From Corynebacterium minutissimum (GTDB taxonomy: Bacteria > Actinomycetota > Actinomycetes > Mycobacteriales > Mycobacteriaceae): DNA of 32,155 bases. The stretch covers positions 1-32,155 of the forward strand of contig NZ_JSEF01000020.1 in assembly GCF_000805675.1 (NCBI RefSeq), in the 5' to 3' direction. The position numbers and the translations under genes are program-made. Shown in pieces: positions 1 to 7,208 of this stretch (position 1 is the stretch's first letter; the number at the start of each line of letters is the position of its first letter). The notes beneath the pieces are model-generated. The model was not told where the DNA came from, made no database searches, and was given only the letters and a program-made list of their open reading frames with translations.

Positions 1-2
1 AT

Positions 3-78
3 GCGGATGTAGCGCAGTTGGTAGCGCATCACCTTGCCAAGGTGAGGGTCGCGAGTTCGAGTCTCGTCATCCGCTCCA
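3..78 (+). tRNA. tRNA-Gly (anticodon GCC)
   Basis: A full cloverleaf folds by eye. The acceptor stem pairs 3-9 with 68-74, the D stem pairs 12-15 with 24-27, the anticodon stem pairs 29-33 with 41-45, and the T stem pairs 51-55 with 63-67. The anticodon at 36-38 is GCC, which reads glycine codons GGC and GGU. The discriminator base is T75 and the CCA end (76-78) is encoded in the DNA. A strong hairpin terminator follows within ten bases, so this tRNA ends its transcript. Further tRNA genes may lie upstream of the window. Confidence 0.97.
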
Positions 79-83
79 CAATG

Positions 84-120
84 AGTACCCCTCCCGTGCG
101 GAGGGGTACTTCACGTTTTC
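84..120 (+). terminator. Rho-independent terminator after tRNA-Gly
   Basis: An 11-bp perfect stem (84-94 with 100-110) closes a 5-base loop and is followed by a short T-rich stretch (GTTTTC). It sits six bases after the tRNA CCA end. It lies in the gap before the convergent tetR gene. Confidence 0.85.
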
Positions 121-189
121 CGCGCCTCCCGAGGGCCGCCCCCGTTCTCGATTCCAGTGAGAGGCCCACCCTCGTTGCCGCGCTTGCAC

Positions 190-762
190 TCACTGCCGCG
201 TTCGTTGGGCGTGCAGCCCGTCGATGAATACGTCGACGAGCCATTCGCGCTTCCCGCTGAACACTCTCTCTGCAGGTCCAGGTAGCGGGCGGGAAAGTGT
301 GATGATGCCGAAATGGAACGACAAGATGTCGAGGTCTTGGGGGCATAGCTTGTACTTCTTGGCTTGTGCAAGGAGAGGCTCGTAGAGGGCTTGCACGAAT
401 GAGAAGACGGCGTCCTTGTCTTCCTGCGTCAGCGTGGGCAATATCTTGGGCAGGATTTCTTGACCGACGGCGGGGAAGTTCAGGCTGACCATTTCGCTAA
501 TCACGGCTCGCCAGGTGTATTCAGGGGCGTCGGGGAAGTGGGGGAGGTGATGGTTCACCACGTCGCGCATCTTCTCCGTGGTGTGTTCCAGAACGGCGCG
601 GTAGAGGTCGTCCCTGTCGGGGAAGTGACGGCTGGCGGTGGCAACGCCAACGTTCGCCTCCTTGGCGATGACACGCAGCGACACGTCCGGGCCATTCTGA
701 GCAAAGAGCGTGGAGGCGACCTTCACGATTTCTTTGCGCTTTTCAGCAGCATCTTTTCGCAT
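190..762 (-). CDS. TetR-family transcriptional repressor
   Basis: A predicted one-component repressor of 191 residues, probably controlling the divergent membrane protein gene. The N-terminal 60 residues form a TetR helix-turn-helix. They begin MRKDAAEKRKEIV and contain VSLRVIAKEANVGVATASRHF and the downstream DRDDLYRAV. The C-terminal half is a ligand and dimer domain with no recognisable specificity. I chose the ATG at 762 because a -10 box TAAGAT (770-775) lies exactly seven bases upstream with a TTCCAC -35 (793-798), which fits a leaderless message. An in-frame ATG at 771 would add three residues but would lie inside that -10. The open frame continues upstream to 927 but would then cross the promoter and the neighbouring coding region. 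The effector is unknown. Confidence 0.88.
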   Translation of the reverse strand: MRKDAAEKRKEIVKVASTLFAQNGPDVSLRVIAKEANVGVATASRHFPDRDDLYRAVLEHTTEKMRDVVNHHLPHFPDAPEYTWRAVISEMVSLNFPAVGQEILPKILPTLTQEDKDAVFSFVQALYEPLLAQAKKYKLCPQDLDILSFHFGIITLSRPLPGPAERVFSGKREWLVDVFIDGLHAQRTRQ

Positions 763-851
763 ATATGGCATCTTACCGTTGACAACTGAAAAGTGGAACG
801 CTATGCTCCATTTATGTAAAGCGAAACATACTGTTCCACTTGGAGGAGAAC
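763..851. promoter_or_regulatory. Divergent promoter with nested inverted repeats (likely TetR operator)
   Basis: This 89-bp gap separates tetR (minus) from the membrane protein (plus). An outer 9-bp perfect inverted repeat, AAGTGGAAC (791-799) and GTTCCACTT (833-841), flanks an inner one, TATGT (813-817) and ACATA (826-830). The left outer arm covers the proposed tetR -35 (TTCCAC, 793-798). The right arm lies just after a possible -10 (CATACT, 827-832) for the membrane protein. This is where a TetR-family protein would be expected to repress both genes. The repeats are seen in the sequence; binding by the neighbouring TetR is inference. Confidence 0.6.
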
Positions 852-1883
852 GTGTCAACACCCGTAGTGCGCCCCGAACCCGCGCAAGAAACGACACATC
901 AAGAAACGGCGAATCAGGGCTCCACAAAGAAGGCCCTCGCCATGATCCTCGGCATCCCCGTCGTCATCGGTCTAATGCTCTGGGCTTTTCTGGCCCCGAT
1001 GTTTGGCTCCAGCCCGGAAGGAGTGCCGGTGGCGGTGGCGGGGCCGGAGCCTGTCGTCGAAAAGCTCATTGCTCAGGCTGAGCAGCAGGAGAAGCACCCA
1101 GACTTCATCACCGTCAGCTCGCCGGAAGAGGCGGAGGCGATGGTGCATGATCGGAAAGCGGTCGGTGCGATCGCGATCGGGCAGGGCGGTGCGACCGTCT
1201 ACACTGCAGCCGGTAATGGTGCGCCGTACGTGCAGATGCTCAATGGTGTGACGCAGAATATGCAGGCCAGCGGCATGCCTGTGGAGACGAAGGAACTCGC
1301 CCCGACTAGCAACGATGATCCGCAGGCGCAGGGCATCGCGATGCTTGGCCTGCCGCTCGCGTTCGGTGGCGTGATCTCGGGTGCTTTGGCGACGGTTCTG
1401 TTGCGCGGCAAGAAGTGGTCCAAGGCCGCAGTGATCGCTGGTGTGGCGATGCTCGGTGCCGTTGTCGCCGTCTGGATGCTGCACGGCGTGTACGGGACCC
1501 TGACCGGCAGCGTGTTTATGGAGTGGCTGGCTGTCACGCTCGGTATCGCCGCGACCTCCTCGGTGACTGCGGGCCTGGGCGCGCTCATGAGCATGCCGGG
1601 TGCGGCCATTGGTGCGATCCTGACCATCTTCGTGGCGAACCCCCTGGCCGGCCTGGCCACCGGGCCGTGGATGCTGCCGGCGGGCTGGTCCACGCTCGGC
1701 CAACTGATGCCGATCGGCGCAACCGGCTTCCTGATTCGCTCGCTGAGCTTCTTCGACGGTGCCGGCGCGAATCGCTCCTGGATCGTGCTGTGCTGCTGGA
1801 TCCTCTTCGGCCTGCTCATGCTGGCATTTGACCGCTCGAAGGCGAAGACTGAGGCAGCGGTCGAGACACCGGCCTCCGCCTAA
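852..1883 (+). CDS. YhgE/Pip-like (ABC-2-type) multi-pass membrane protein
   Basis: A 343-residue membrane protein. The start is GTG 852, preceded by GGAGG (842-846) five bases upstream; a TTG at 840 is in frame but would overlap the Shine-Dalgarno sequence. The first membrane helix is at about residues 25-48, followed by about 110 residues probably outside the membrane. Five hydrophobic segments then run from about residue 160 to 330, ending in a short charged tail. One helix, an external domain and a block of five helices is the layout of YhgE/Pip and DUF3533 proteins, which resemble ABC-2 export permeases. No ATPase gene is adjacent. Because it is divergent from a TetR gene, it may export or respond to a small toxic compound; the substrate is unknown. 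Confidence 0.75.
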   Translation: MSTPVVRPEPAQETTHQETANQGSTKKALAMILGIPVVIGLMLWAFLAPMFGSSPEGVPVAVAGPEPVVEKLIAQAEQQEKHPDFITVSSPEEAEAMVHDRKAVGAIAIGQGGATVYTAAGNGAPYVQMLNGVTQNMQASGMPVETKELAPTSNDDPQAQGIAMLGLPLAFGGVISGALATVLLRGKKWSKAAVIAGVAMLGAVVAVWMLHGVYGTLTGSVFMEWLAVTLGIAATSSVTAGLGALMSMPGAAIGAILTIFVANPLAGLATGPWMLPAGWSTLGQLMPIGATGFLIRSLSFFDGAGANRSWIVLCCWILFGLLMLAFDRSKAKTEAAVETPASA

Positions 1884-2090
1884 CTGCCTCCTACAACCCG
1901 CCTCAACCGCGGTGACCTCGGTTTCACTGCCAACGTGGACTCCCCGGAGGAGGGCGAGGCTCTTTACGCCCAGCTTGCTCAGGATGGCGGCACCGCAGTC
2001 ATGCCCTTCGCCCTCGCGCCGTGGGGTGACTACTTTGGCGTAGTTGAGGACAAATTCGGCTTCCGCTGGAACGTGACCAAGCAAGGGTAG
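1884..2090 (+). pseudogene. C-terminal remnant of a PhnB-like VOC (glyoxalase-fold) protein
   Basis: Reading in the same frame directly after the stop of the membrane protein gives an open stretch with no start codon of its own, ending at TAG 2088-2090. From about 1911 it encodes a recognisable end of a PhnB/DUF1428-type VOC protein. Its pieces include SPEEGEALYAQLAQDGG, then MPFALAPWGDYFGVVEDKFG and FRWNVTKQG. The WG(D)YFG...DKFG..W pattern is the hallmark of the second half of this family. About 60 residues remain of the usual 135-160, so the 5' half is lost. No ribosome-binding site is present. It is probably untranslated debris from a deletion. Confidence 0.7.
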
Positions 2091-2207
2091 TCCCATCACA
2101 TTCAGCCGCACTCTTTCCTTGATGGGGAACGTGTCCGCCAGGCTCAACCCGGTTTGGGTGCGGGGGGGAGCTCTACCCGTCGGCGAGAGAACTCTTAGAT
2201 AGCCGCT

Positions 2208-2213
2208 TATGAT
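2208..2213 (+). promoter_or_regulatory. Putative -10 box of the VWA-protein gene
   Basis: TATGAT at 2208-2213 is close to the actinobacterial -10 consensus. It lies about 40 bases before the ATG at 2252, leaving room for a short leader with the AAGGAAG ribosome-binding site (2237-2243). No convincing -35 is visible, which is usual in Corynebacterium. Confidence 0.4.
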
Positions 2214-2251
2214 GTTCCTCACGTTCTTGTCGTCTCAAGGAAGTGGACATC

Positions 2252-4342
2252 ATGAAAGCCTTTTCTCCACCATTGTCATCCCCGCAGAGCTTGCTACGCG
2301 GGGTCTTTGCTATTCTCGCACTTCTTCTAGTCACGTTTCTCAGCGTGGTGGCAGTGCCAGCGTTTGCACAGAATCCCACGGGAGTGACGCCCAGCTCAGA
2401 GCAGAGCTCTGAAGCTGCACCGGCGGACAACTCTGGGGCCCGTCCTAATGAAGGTGCTGCAGATTCCCAGAGTGGAGCGACGATGCTCGTTCTTGACTCC
2501 TCTGGCTCGATGAGCGTTCAGGATGCTGGTGGGCAGACCCGCCTTGAGGCTGCTAAGGATGCGACGAAGAATTTCGTCTCTGAACTCGGGAGCACGATTC
2601 CCTTAGGCCTTGTTACCTATGGCGGAACAGTTGATGAAGCCCCGGAGAACCAAGAAGAAGGGTGCCGCGATATTCACGTCGTGAGCGGCCCCAAGAAGGA
2701 CGTGGGGGATTCGTTCACAGGTCCGATCGATGCACTCCAGGCAAAGGGCTATACCCCGATTGGTGATTCTCTGAAGAAGGCCGCCGAGGAACTGGGTGGC
2801 CAGCACGGCACTATCGTGCTTGTTTCTGATGGAATTGACACCTGCGCGCCGCCGCCAGTATGTGAGGTGGCCAAGGAACTCCATGAGCAGGGTGTCGACC
2901 TGGTCATCAACACCATTGGCTTCAACGTCGATGAGGAAGCACGCAAGGAGCTTTCTTGTATTGCAGATGCCGCAGGTGGCGAATATCTCGACGCCGCCGA
3001 TGCGGACTCGCTGGCGGCGATGATTAAGAAGGCGGCAGGGCGTGCTGCGGACATCTATCAATCCGATGTCGAACAGATTGAAGGTAGTGAAGACATCTCA
3101 CAGCCGACGGATCTGCCGCGTTGGGAGTCCGGTGAGGACTTCATCTTCCGGGCTGAGTTGGATGCTCCGCCGAATGGCGGCGAGGATTCCCGTACCGACT
3201 TCCACGCTGAGTCATGGGCTGTGCCCGTCAAGCCGGGAGAGCGCTACGTGGCGACGATGTATAAGACTCTAGAAGGAGCGGTAGGATCACCAGACAGCCT
3301 AAAGATGAAGACGTTCTTCGGCGATGGCACAGAACCGCCAACGGGTACCCATGGTGGTGACGAAGGCTCAGATGAGTGCACAGCCGACTGGGACGGTGCG
3401 AGCACTGGAAACATATCTGATGCTTTGCCTAGCGCTAGTGCGTATACCTACGAAATCGGCTCCGAGAACTGCCAGGGTGACTTGGTCTTGACCGCGATGC
3501 GCGCAGGTAAGTACAAGGTCGATGAACCTATTGACGTGGAGATCGTGCTTCACCGCGTTGACCCAGTATCCAACAAGGATGATCTCGTGAGCGGTCTCAG
3601 CAGCGAGTTGGACGGTGAACTCCATGCCAACGCCATCGGTGCCGAACAGATGGCTCCCGGAAACTGGTTTAACAATGCCGCGGAGCTTCGCAGCGACCAG
3701 ACCATAGAAACCGATATTGTTCAAGGGGAAGCGCACGTCTATAAGGTTCCTATCAAGGAAGGGCAGCAATTGGCTGCCGCAATTAAAGCTGGCGAGATCT
3801 CGGATGAACAGGCTCTTCAGTATTCAGGCCTTGATGTGTCTATCCTCAATCCAATCCGCGAGATAGCAGGGAAGCGCGAGAATTTGATCTGGCCCAATGA
3901 GGGGGACGAAGGTTCAGCTTCGGCGTCTAGGCCTACTGCTTTTAGCAACCGCTTCAGTTCTAATGCGGCAAACTCCTATGGCAACGCGAATTGGTTGGAG
4001 GGTGACTACTACATCGTGGTGACCTTGGACAAGGGTAGTGAATCAGGGGAGAGCGAAGAAAACCCCTCTGACAAGCGTGCCACCATGAAGTATTATCTCA
4101 CCTCCAAGGTACTGGGTGAGCCTATCCAGGGGCCGAAGTATGAGCCGGTCAGTGATAAGACTGAAGAGCCGGAGCCCTCGGACGGAAACAAGACAGAGGC
4201 GAAGGACCAGGCCCGAGGTGCTGATAACAAGTCTGGCAAGACGCTGAGTGGGCTTCTTTACGCCTTGGGAGCGGCAGGAGTTATTCTCTTGATTGCTCTT
4301 ATTGTCCTCGTTGTATTTCTTCTCCGAGGTCGTGGCAGGTAA
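2252..4342 (+). CDS. Secreted, membrane-anchored von Willebrand factor A domain protein
   Basis: A 696-residue surface protein. ATG 2252 is chosen because AAGGAAG lies eight bases upstream; an in-frame GTG at 2243 overlaps that site. Residues 1-39 are a Sec signal peptide ending AFA before Q40. A VWA domain spans about 75-270. It carries the metal-binding MIDAS motif DSSGS (82-86), the later VTYGG strand, and VSDGIDTC. After it come two regions of similar layout. Each has a W-containing loop, a stretch rich in acidic residues, and an aromatic-rich strand of the type VPVKPGERYVA or VPIKEGQQLAA. They look like tandem beta-sandwich modules. A charged linker leads to one C-terminal helix (about 665-690) followed by RGRGR, so the bulk faces outward. 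Adhesion or assembly is plausible; no partner is evident. Confidence 0.85.
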   Translation: MKAFSPPLSSPQSLLRGVFAILALLLVTFLSVVAVPAFAQNPTGVTPSSEQSSEAAPADNSGARPNEGAADSQSGATMLVLDSSGSMSVQDAGGQTRLEAAKDATKNFVSELGSTIPLGLVTYGGTVDEAPENQEEGCRDIHVVSGPKKDVGDSFTGPIDALQAKGYTPIGDSLKKAAEELGGQHGTIVLVSDGIDTCAPPPVCEVAKELHEQGVDLVINTIGFNVDEEARKELSCIADAAGGEYLDAADADSLAAMIKKAAGRAADIYQSDVEQIEGSEDISQPTDLPRWESGEDFIFRAELDAPPNGGEDSRTDFHAESWAVPVKPGERYVATMYKTLEGAVGSPDSLKMKTFFGDGTEPPTGTHGGDEGSDECTADWDGASTGNISDALPSASAYTYEIGSENCQGDLVLTAMRAGKYKVDEPIDVEIVLHRVDPVSNKDDLVSGLSSELDGELHANAIGAEQMAPGNWFNNAAELRSDQTIETDIVQGEAHVYKVPIKEGQQLAAAIKAGEISDEQALQYSGLDVSILNPIREIAGKRENLIWPNEGDEGSASASRPTAFSNRFSSNAANSYGNANWLEGDYYIVVTLDKGSESGESEENPSDKRATMKYYLTSKVLGEPIQGPKYEPVSDKTEEPEPSDGNKTEAKDQARGADNKSGKTLSGLLYALGAAGVILLIALIVLVVFLLRGRGR

Positions 4343-4460
4343 AGCGCGCAGACAGCGCTCGTGATGAAACCTTTTTCAACAACTTTCGCTGGGGCGAGGA
4401 ACTTTCTTTCTCGTCGCAGCGACTACTGGGTAACCTCGCGCACTCCGCGCGGGGGAAGGA

Positions 4461-4497
4461 TTGGCTAGCGTATCCCTCCCAGCGATAGGATGAGGGA
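4461..4497 (+). promoter_or_regulatory. Putative promoter of the copper/DyP gene cluster
   Basis: TTGGCT (4461-4466) and TAGGAT (4486-4491), separated by 19 bases, form a reasonable promoter about 45 bases before the CopC start. An inverted repeat, TCCCTC (4473-4478) and GAGGGA (4492-4497), brackets the -10, as an operator for a metal-sensing repressor might. Nothing identifies the regulator. The sequence before this (4343-4460) holds only GC-rich short palindromes. Confidence 0.4.
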
Positions 4498-4541
4498 ACA
4501 TCAATCAAAAGTTTCATCCGACCAAAGGAGTTGTCCACACG

Positions 4542-5129
4542 ATGCAGCTGCGTCAGGTCACCACCGCCCTCGCCACCGGAGCCATAGGCCTCATGCTTGG
4601 CTTTTCTGCGCCGATGGCGGTGGCCCACGATTCGGTTATCGGCGGCAACGTGGTGAGTGACACTCCACTTGAAGAGTTTCCACGTGAGATCACTTTGGAG
4701 TTCTCCGGAATTCCAAAGGACACCTTCAACACCTTTGCTGTCACTGACCAGAACTCAGGCGAAGTACTGTTCGACGCCGAACCGACCATTGATGGCCGCA
4801 ACCTCACAATCGAGGTTCCCGAGGATATTGACCCCGGTGCTGGCGACTACCAGGTAGGTTTCCGTATCACGTCTTCTGATGGTCACCCCACGCCTGGTTC
4901 GGTGCAGTTTAGCGTTGCTTCTGGTGCTGGCGATGCAGCTACAGCAAGTTCCGCAGGCAATGCCGACGAGGCAGAGAACGGTGACAATCAGGCAGACGAT
5001 TCTGCTGCGCCGCTAAGTGCCCTGTCAGGTCCTGCCAAGTGGATTGTTGGCCTAGGCGCTGTACTCGTCGTGGCGGCTGTGGTCTTCGTATTTGGTGCGA
5101 AGACTCGTCGTGCTAACGGCGACTCCTAA
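4542..5129 (+). CDS. copC: CopC-like copper-binding protein, membrane-anchored
   Basis: A 195-residue exported protein. The signal peptide ends at AVA, so the mature protein would begin with His29. CopC proteins bind Cu(II) through this N-terminal His plus an Asp-x-His pair; here SSDGHP supplies Asp113 and His115. The single CopC domain (about 29-126) is followed by an acidic, Ala-rich linker and a C-terminal helix (about 165-186) with a short basic tail. It would therefore be tethered to the outer face of the membrane, unlike free periplasmic CopC. AAGGAG (4525-4530) precedes the ATG. It leads the cluster with a PCuAC lipoprotein and a DyP peroxidase. Binding or delivering copper outside the membrane is inferred; no copper-transporting CopD domain is present. 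Confidence 0.87.
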   Translation: MQLRQVTTALATGAIGLMLGFSAPMAVAHDSVIGGNVVSDTPLEEFPREITLEFSGIPKDTFNTFAVTDQNSGEVLFDAEPTIDGRNLTIEVPEDIDPGAGDYQVGFRITSSDGHPTPGSVQFSVASGAGDAATASSAGNADEAENGDNQADDSAAPLSALSGPAKWIVGLGAVLVVAAVVFVFGAKTRRANGDS

Positions 5130-5205
5130 GAAACTTTTCGATGAGCTAGCGGCCTTAACATCCCAATTCCTGGAGAAATCCCCTTAGTACAGAAAGGCAT
5201 GTTTC

Positions 5206-5823
5206 ATGCTGATATCCCGTACCGTCCTTCGTGCTTCCGTGGCGGCCCTTGCCGCAGCTAGCCTGGCTTTGACTGGTTGCTCGAATAGCGAGGAAGACTC
5301 AACCGCAGCGACCACGGAGGCTGCCTCGAGTGCAGCTGCGACAGCCGAACAGTCGGCGTCCGCTGGCTCAAGTCAAGCGGACGATGCCGACGAGGGAGCT
5401 GTGTCCTTTGAGGATGGCGTCGTGCGCGCGATGGAAGAAGGCTCTGACATGACCGCCATCTTCGGCACGCTGCACAACACCACGGACAAGGACATCTCGG
5501 TCGTGGGTTTTACCTCTTCCATTGAGGCGAAGCAGTACCAGATTCATGAGGTCGTCGATGGCGTCATGCAGGAAAAGGACGGCGGTTTCAATATTCCTGC
5601 CGGCGAGGCTGTGAAGCTGGAGCCAGGAAGCTACCACTTCATGTTGATGGGCGTGGCCGAGCCGATTATGGCTGGTGAACACGTGACGATGACGCTGGAG
5701 CTTGGCGACGGTTCCACGGTCGAACTCGGCGACATCCCTGTGCGTTCCATCGGTGCTGGCGACGAGAACTATGGCGACATGGCAGACATGGAGCACGGTG
5801 ACCATATGGACCACAAACACTAA
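5206..5823 (+). CDS. PCuAC-type copper chaperone lipoprotein
   Basis: A 205-residue lipoprotein with lipobox LTGC and acylated Cys25, followed by a long Ser/Ala/Glu linker. The PCuAC (DUF461) domain covers about residues 65-185. PCuAC proteins hold Cu(I) outside the membrane with a conserved set of His and Met residues. Here the candidates are His114 (YQIHEV), Met121, His144 and Met146/148 (SYHFMLMG). The His114 to Met121 spacing is shorter than the canonical spacing, so the site may be altered. The last 20 residues are rich in His, Met and Asp (MEHGDHMDHKH) and could be an extra metal-binding tail. AGAAAGG (5191-5197) precedes the ATG. It lies between CopC and DyP on the same strand and probably passes copper along or protects it. 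Confidence 0.85.
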   Translation: MLISRTVLRASVAALAAASLALTGCSNSEEDSTAATTEAASSAAATAEQSASAGSSQADDADEGAVSFEDGVVRAMEEGSDMTAIFGTLHNTTDKDISVVGFTSSIEAKQYQIHEVVDGVMQEKDGGFNIPAGEAVKLEPGSYHFMLMGVAEPIMAGEHVTMTLELGDGSTVELGDIPVRSIGAGDENYGDMADMEHGDHMDHKH

Positions 5824-5842
5824 ACACAGAGAGAAGGACACA

Positions 5843-7114
5843 ATGAGCGGGTTCGAGGAACCTGTCAGCCGGCGTGGATTGCTTGCCGGAAGTGCCGTGG
5901 CTGCCAGTGCAATGGCACTGGCTAGTTGCGCACAGGCCGATACTGATACCTCCGATACTGCAGGTCAGCAAGACGCAGAGCGAGCAGGTGACGCTGGCAG
6001 CACAGGGCCGAGCGCGGCCGAGGACACCATGGGCGGTGACATCGTCGCTTTCGATGGTAAACACCAAGCCGGAATCCAAACTCCAGTTCAAGCACACGTT
6101 GAACTGGTGGGCTTCAACCTCAGGAAGAATGTTGGTGCTCGTGGAGCAACGGCCCTGATGCGTTTGTGGACCGAAGACGCGCGCCGATTGTGTACAGGGG
6201 AAAACCCACTCGGCAGCCTCGAACCCGAACTTGCTGTGACCCCCGCCAACCTCACCGTCACGTGTGGGTGGGGAGAGCGCTTTTTCGATGCGGTGGACGT
6301 TGCCAAGCCCAGCTGGCTCCGCGATGTCCGCGCCTTCGAACACGATGACCTGCGCCCAGAGTGGGGACAGACTGACATCGTTCTCCAGATTTGCAGCGAT
6401 GACCCGCTGACCGCCGCCTATGTGCTCCGACACATGACGCGTGCTGGTAAAGACTACGCAAATGTCGCCTGGGTACAGCAGGGCTTTAGCCACGCCTATG
6501 GTTCCGCGCCGAAGGGCACGACGGCCCGCAATCTCTTCGGACAAAAGGATGGCACGGTTAACCCGCGTACGGACGACGATTTTGCGGAGCAAGTCTGGAT
6601 TGATGAAGGCACCTTCGCTGGTGGCAGCGCCATGGTGGTGCGCCGCATCCACATGAACCTTGATACGTGGGAACAACTCGACCGTGCTGGGCGCGAAACT
6701 GCTACTGGGCGCACGCTTGATACCGGCGCACCGCTGGGAGCGCAGGAGGAGTTTGACCCAGTGGATCTTGATGCCCGCAATGAGTTCGGGCTCAAGGCCA
6801 TTGATGAAAACTCTCACGTCGCCCGCGCCCATCCACCGGCCGACCATCCAGAACAGAAGATTTTGCGCCGACCCTTTAACTACAACCTCCCGCCAACGCC
6901 GGAGACAACCGCGCGCGGCGAGCTCAGTAATGCAGGACAAATCTTCATCTGCTATCAGAAGGACCCGTCGAAACAATTCGAACCTATCCAAGCGCGCCTT
7001 GATGAAGCTGACCGGCTCAACGAATGGATTACTCACATTGGCTCGGCCATGTACTACGTGCCTGCCGGAACTGAGGGCGAAACCTTCTGGGGCGAGTCGC
7101 TGATCCGCAGTTAG
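5843..7114 (+). CDS. Tat-exported DyP-type haem peroxidase (EfeB/Tfx family)
   Basis: A 423-residue peroxidase, with ATG 5843 preceded by GAGAAGGA. The N-terminus is a twin-arginine signal (SRRGLL, Arg10-Arg11) ending in a lipobox-like LASC with Cys29, so it may be exported folded and lipid-anchored. DyP landmarks are the GxxDG motif as GQKDG (233-237, Asp236 catalytic), the Arg in VVRRIHMNL (about 267-268), and the probable haem ligand His325 in SHVARAHP. Its length and sequence fit the Tat-exported EfeB group. That group is reported as deferrochelatase/peroxidase in E. coli and as a copper-linked peroxidase in Streptomyces. Here no EfeU or EfeO genes are present; the neighbours are CopC and PCuAC, so a role with copper at the cell surface is more likely than iron uptake. 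Confidence 0.9.
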   Translation: MSGFEEPVSRRGLLAGSAVAASAMALASCAQADTDTSDTAGQQDAERAGDAGSTGPSAAEDTMGGDIVAFDGKHQAGIQTPVQAHVELVGFNLRKNVGARGATALMRLWTEDARRLCTGENPLGSLEPELAVTPANLTVTCGWGERFFDAVDVAKPSWLRDVRAFEHDDLRPEWGQTDIVLQICSDDPLTAAYVLRHMTRAGKDYANVAWVQQGFSHAYGSAPKGTTARNLFGQKDGTVNPRTDDDFAEQVWIDEGTFAGGSAMVVRRIHMNLDTWEQLDRAGRETATGRTLDTGAPLGAQEEFDPVDLDARNEFGLKAIDENSHVARAHPPADHPEQKILRRPFNYNLPPTPETTARGELSNAGQIFICYQKDPSKQFEPIQARLDEADRLNEWITHIGSAMYYVPAGTEGETFWGESLIRS

Positions 7115-7120
7115 CGGGGG

Positions 7121-7179
7121 TAGACTAAGCCGCTGTAACTTTCTCAATGAGTGCTGCTCGGCCAGGTATGTCGAGCGGC
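7121..7179 (+). promoter_or_regulatory. Putative thrS promoter and leader hairpin
   Basis: TAGACT (7121-7126), just after the DyP stop, resembles a corynebacterial -10 and would give a leader of about 75 bases. In it, GCTGCTCG (7153-7160) pairs with CGAGCGGC (7172-7179), with one G-U pair. No run of T follows and no T-box features are seen, so its role is unclear. Confidence 0.35.
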
Positions 7180-7208
7180 GCGTGAGCGCAAAAGGAGCGC
7201 AACAAGTC

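Noticed and set aside
763..927. A longer N-terminus for the TetR protein reaching position 927
   Set aside because: It would cover the promoter and the first part of the divergent gene, and TetR proteins start close to the helix-turn-helix.
972..2222. Minus-strand 416-codon frame over the membrane protein and VOC remnant
   Set aside because: Arg/His/Gln-rich composition typical of an antisense frame; no recognisable motifs.
7147..7185. A 12-codon ORF in the thrS leader as an attenuator peptide
   Set aside because: It contains no threonine codons and no terminator/antiterminator pair follows, so threonine attenuation is not supported. No T-box elements are visible either.
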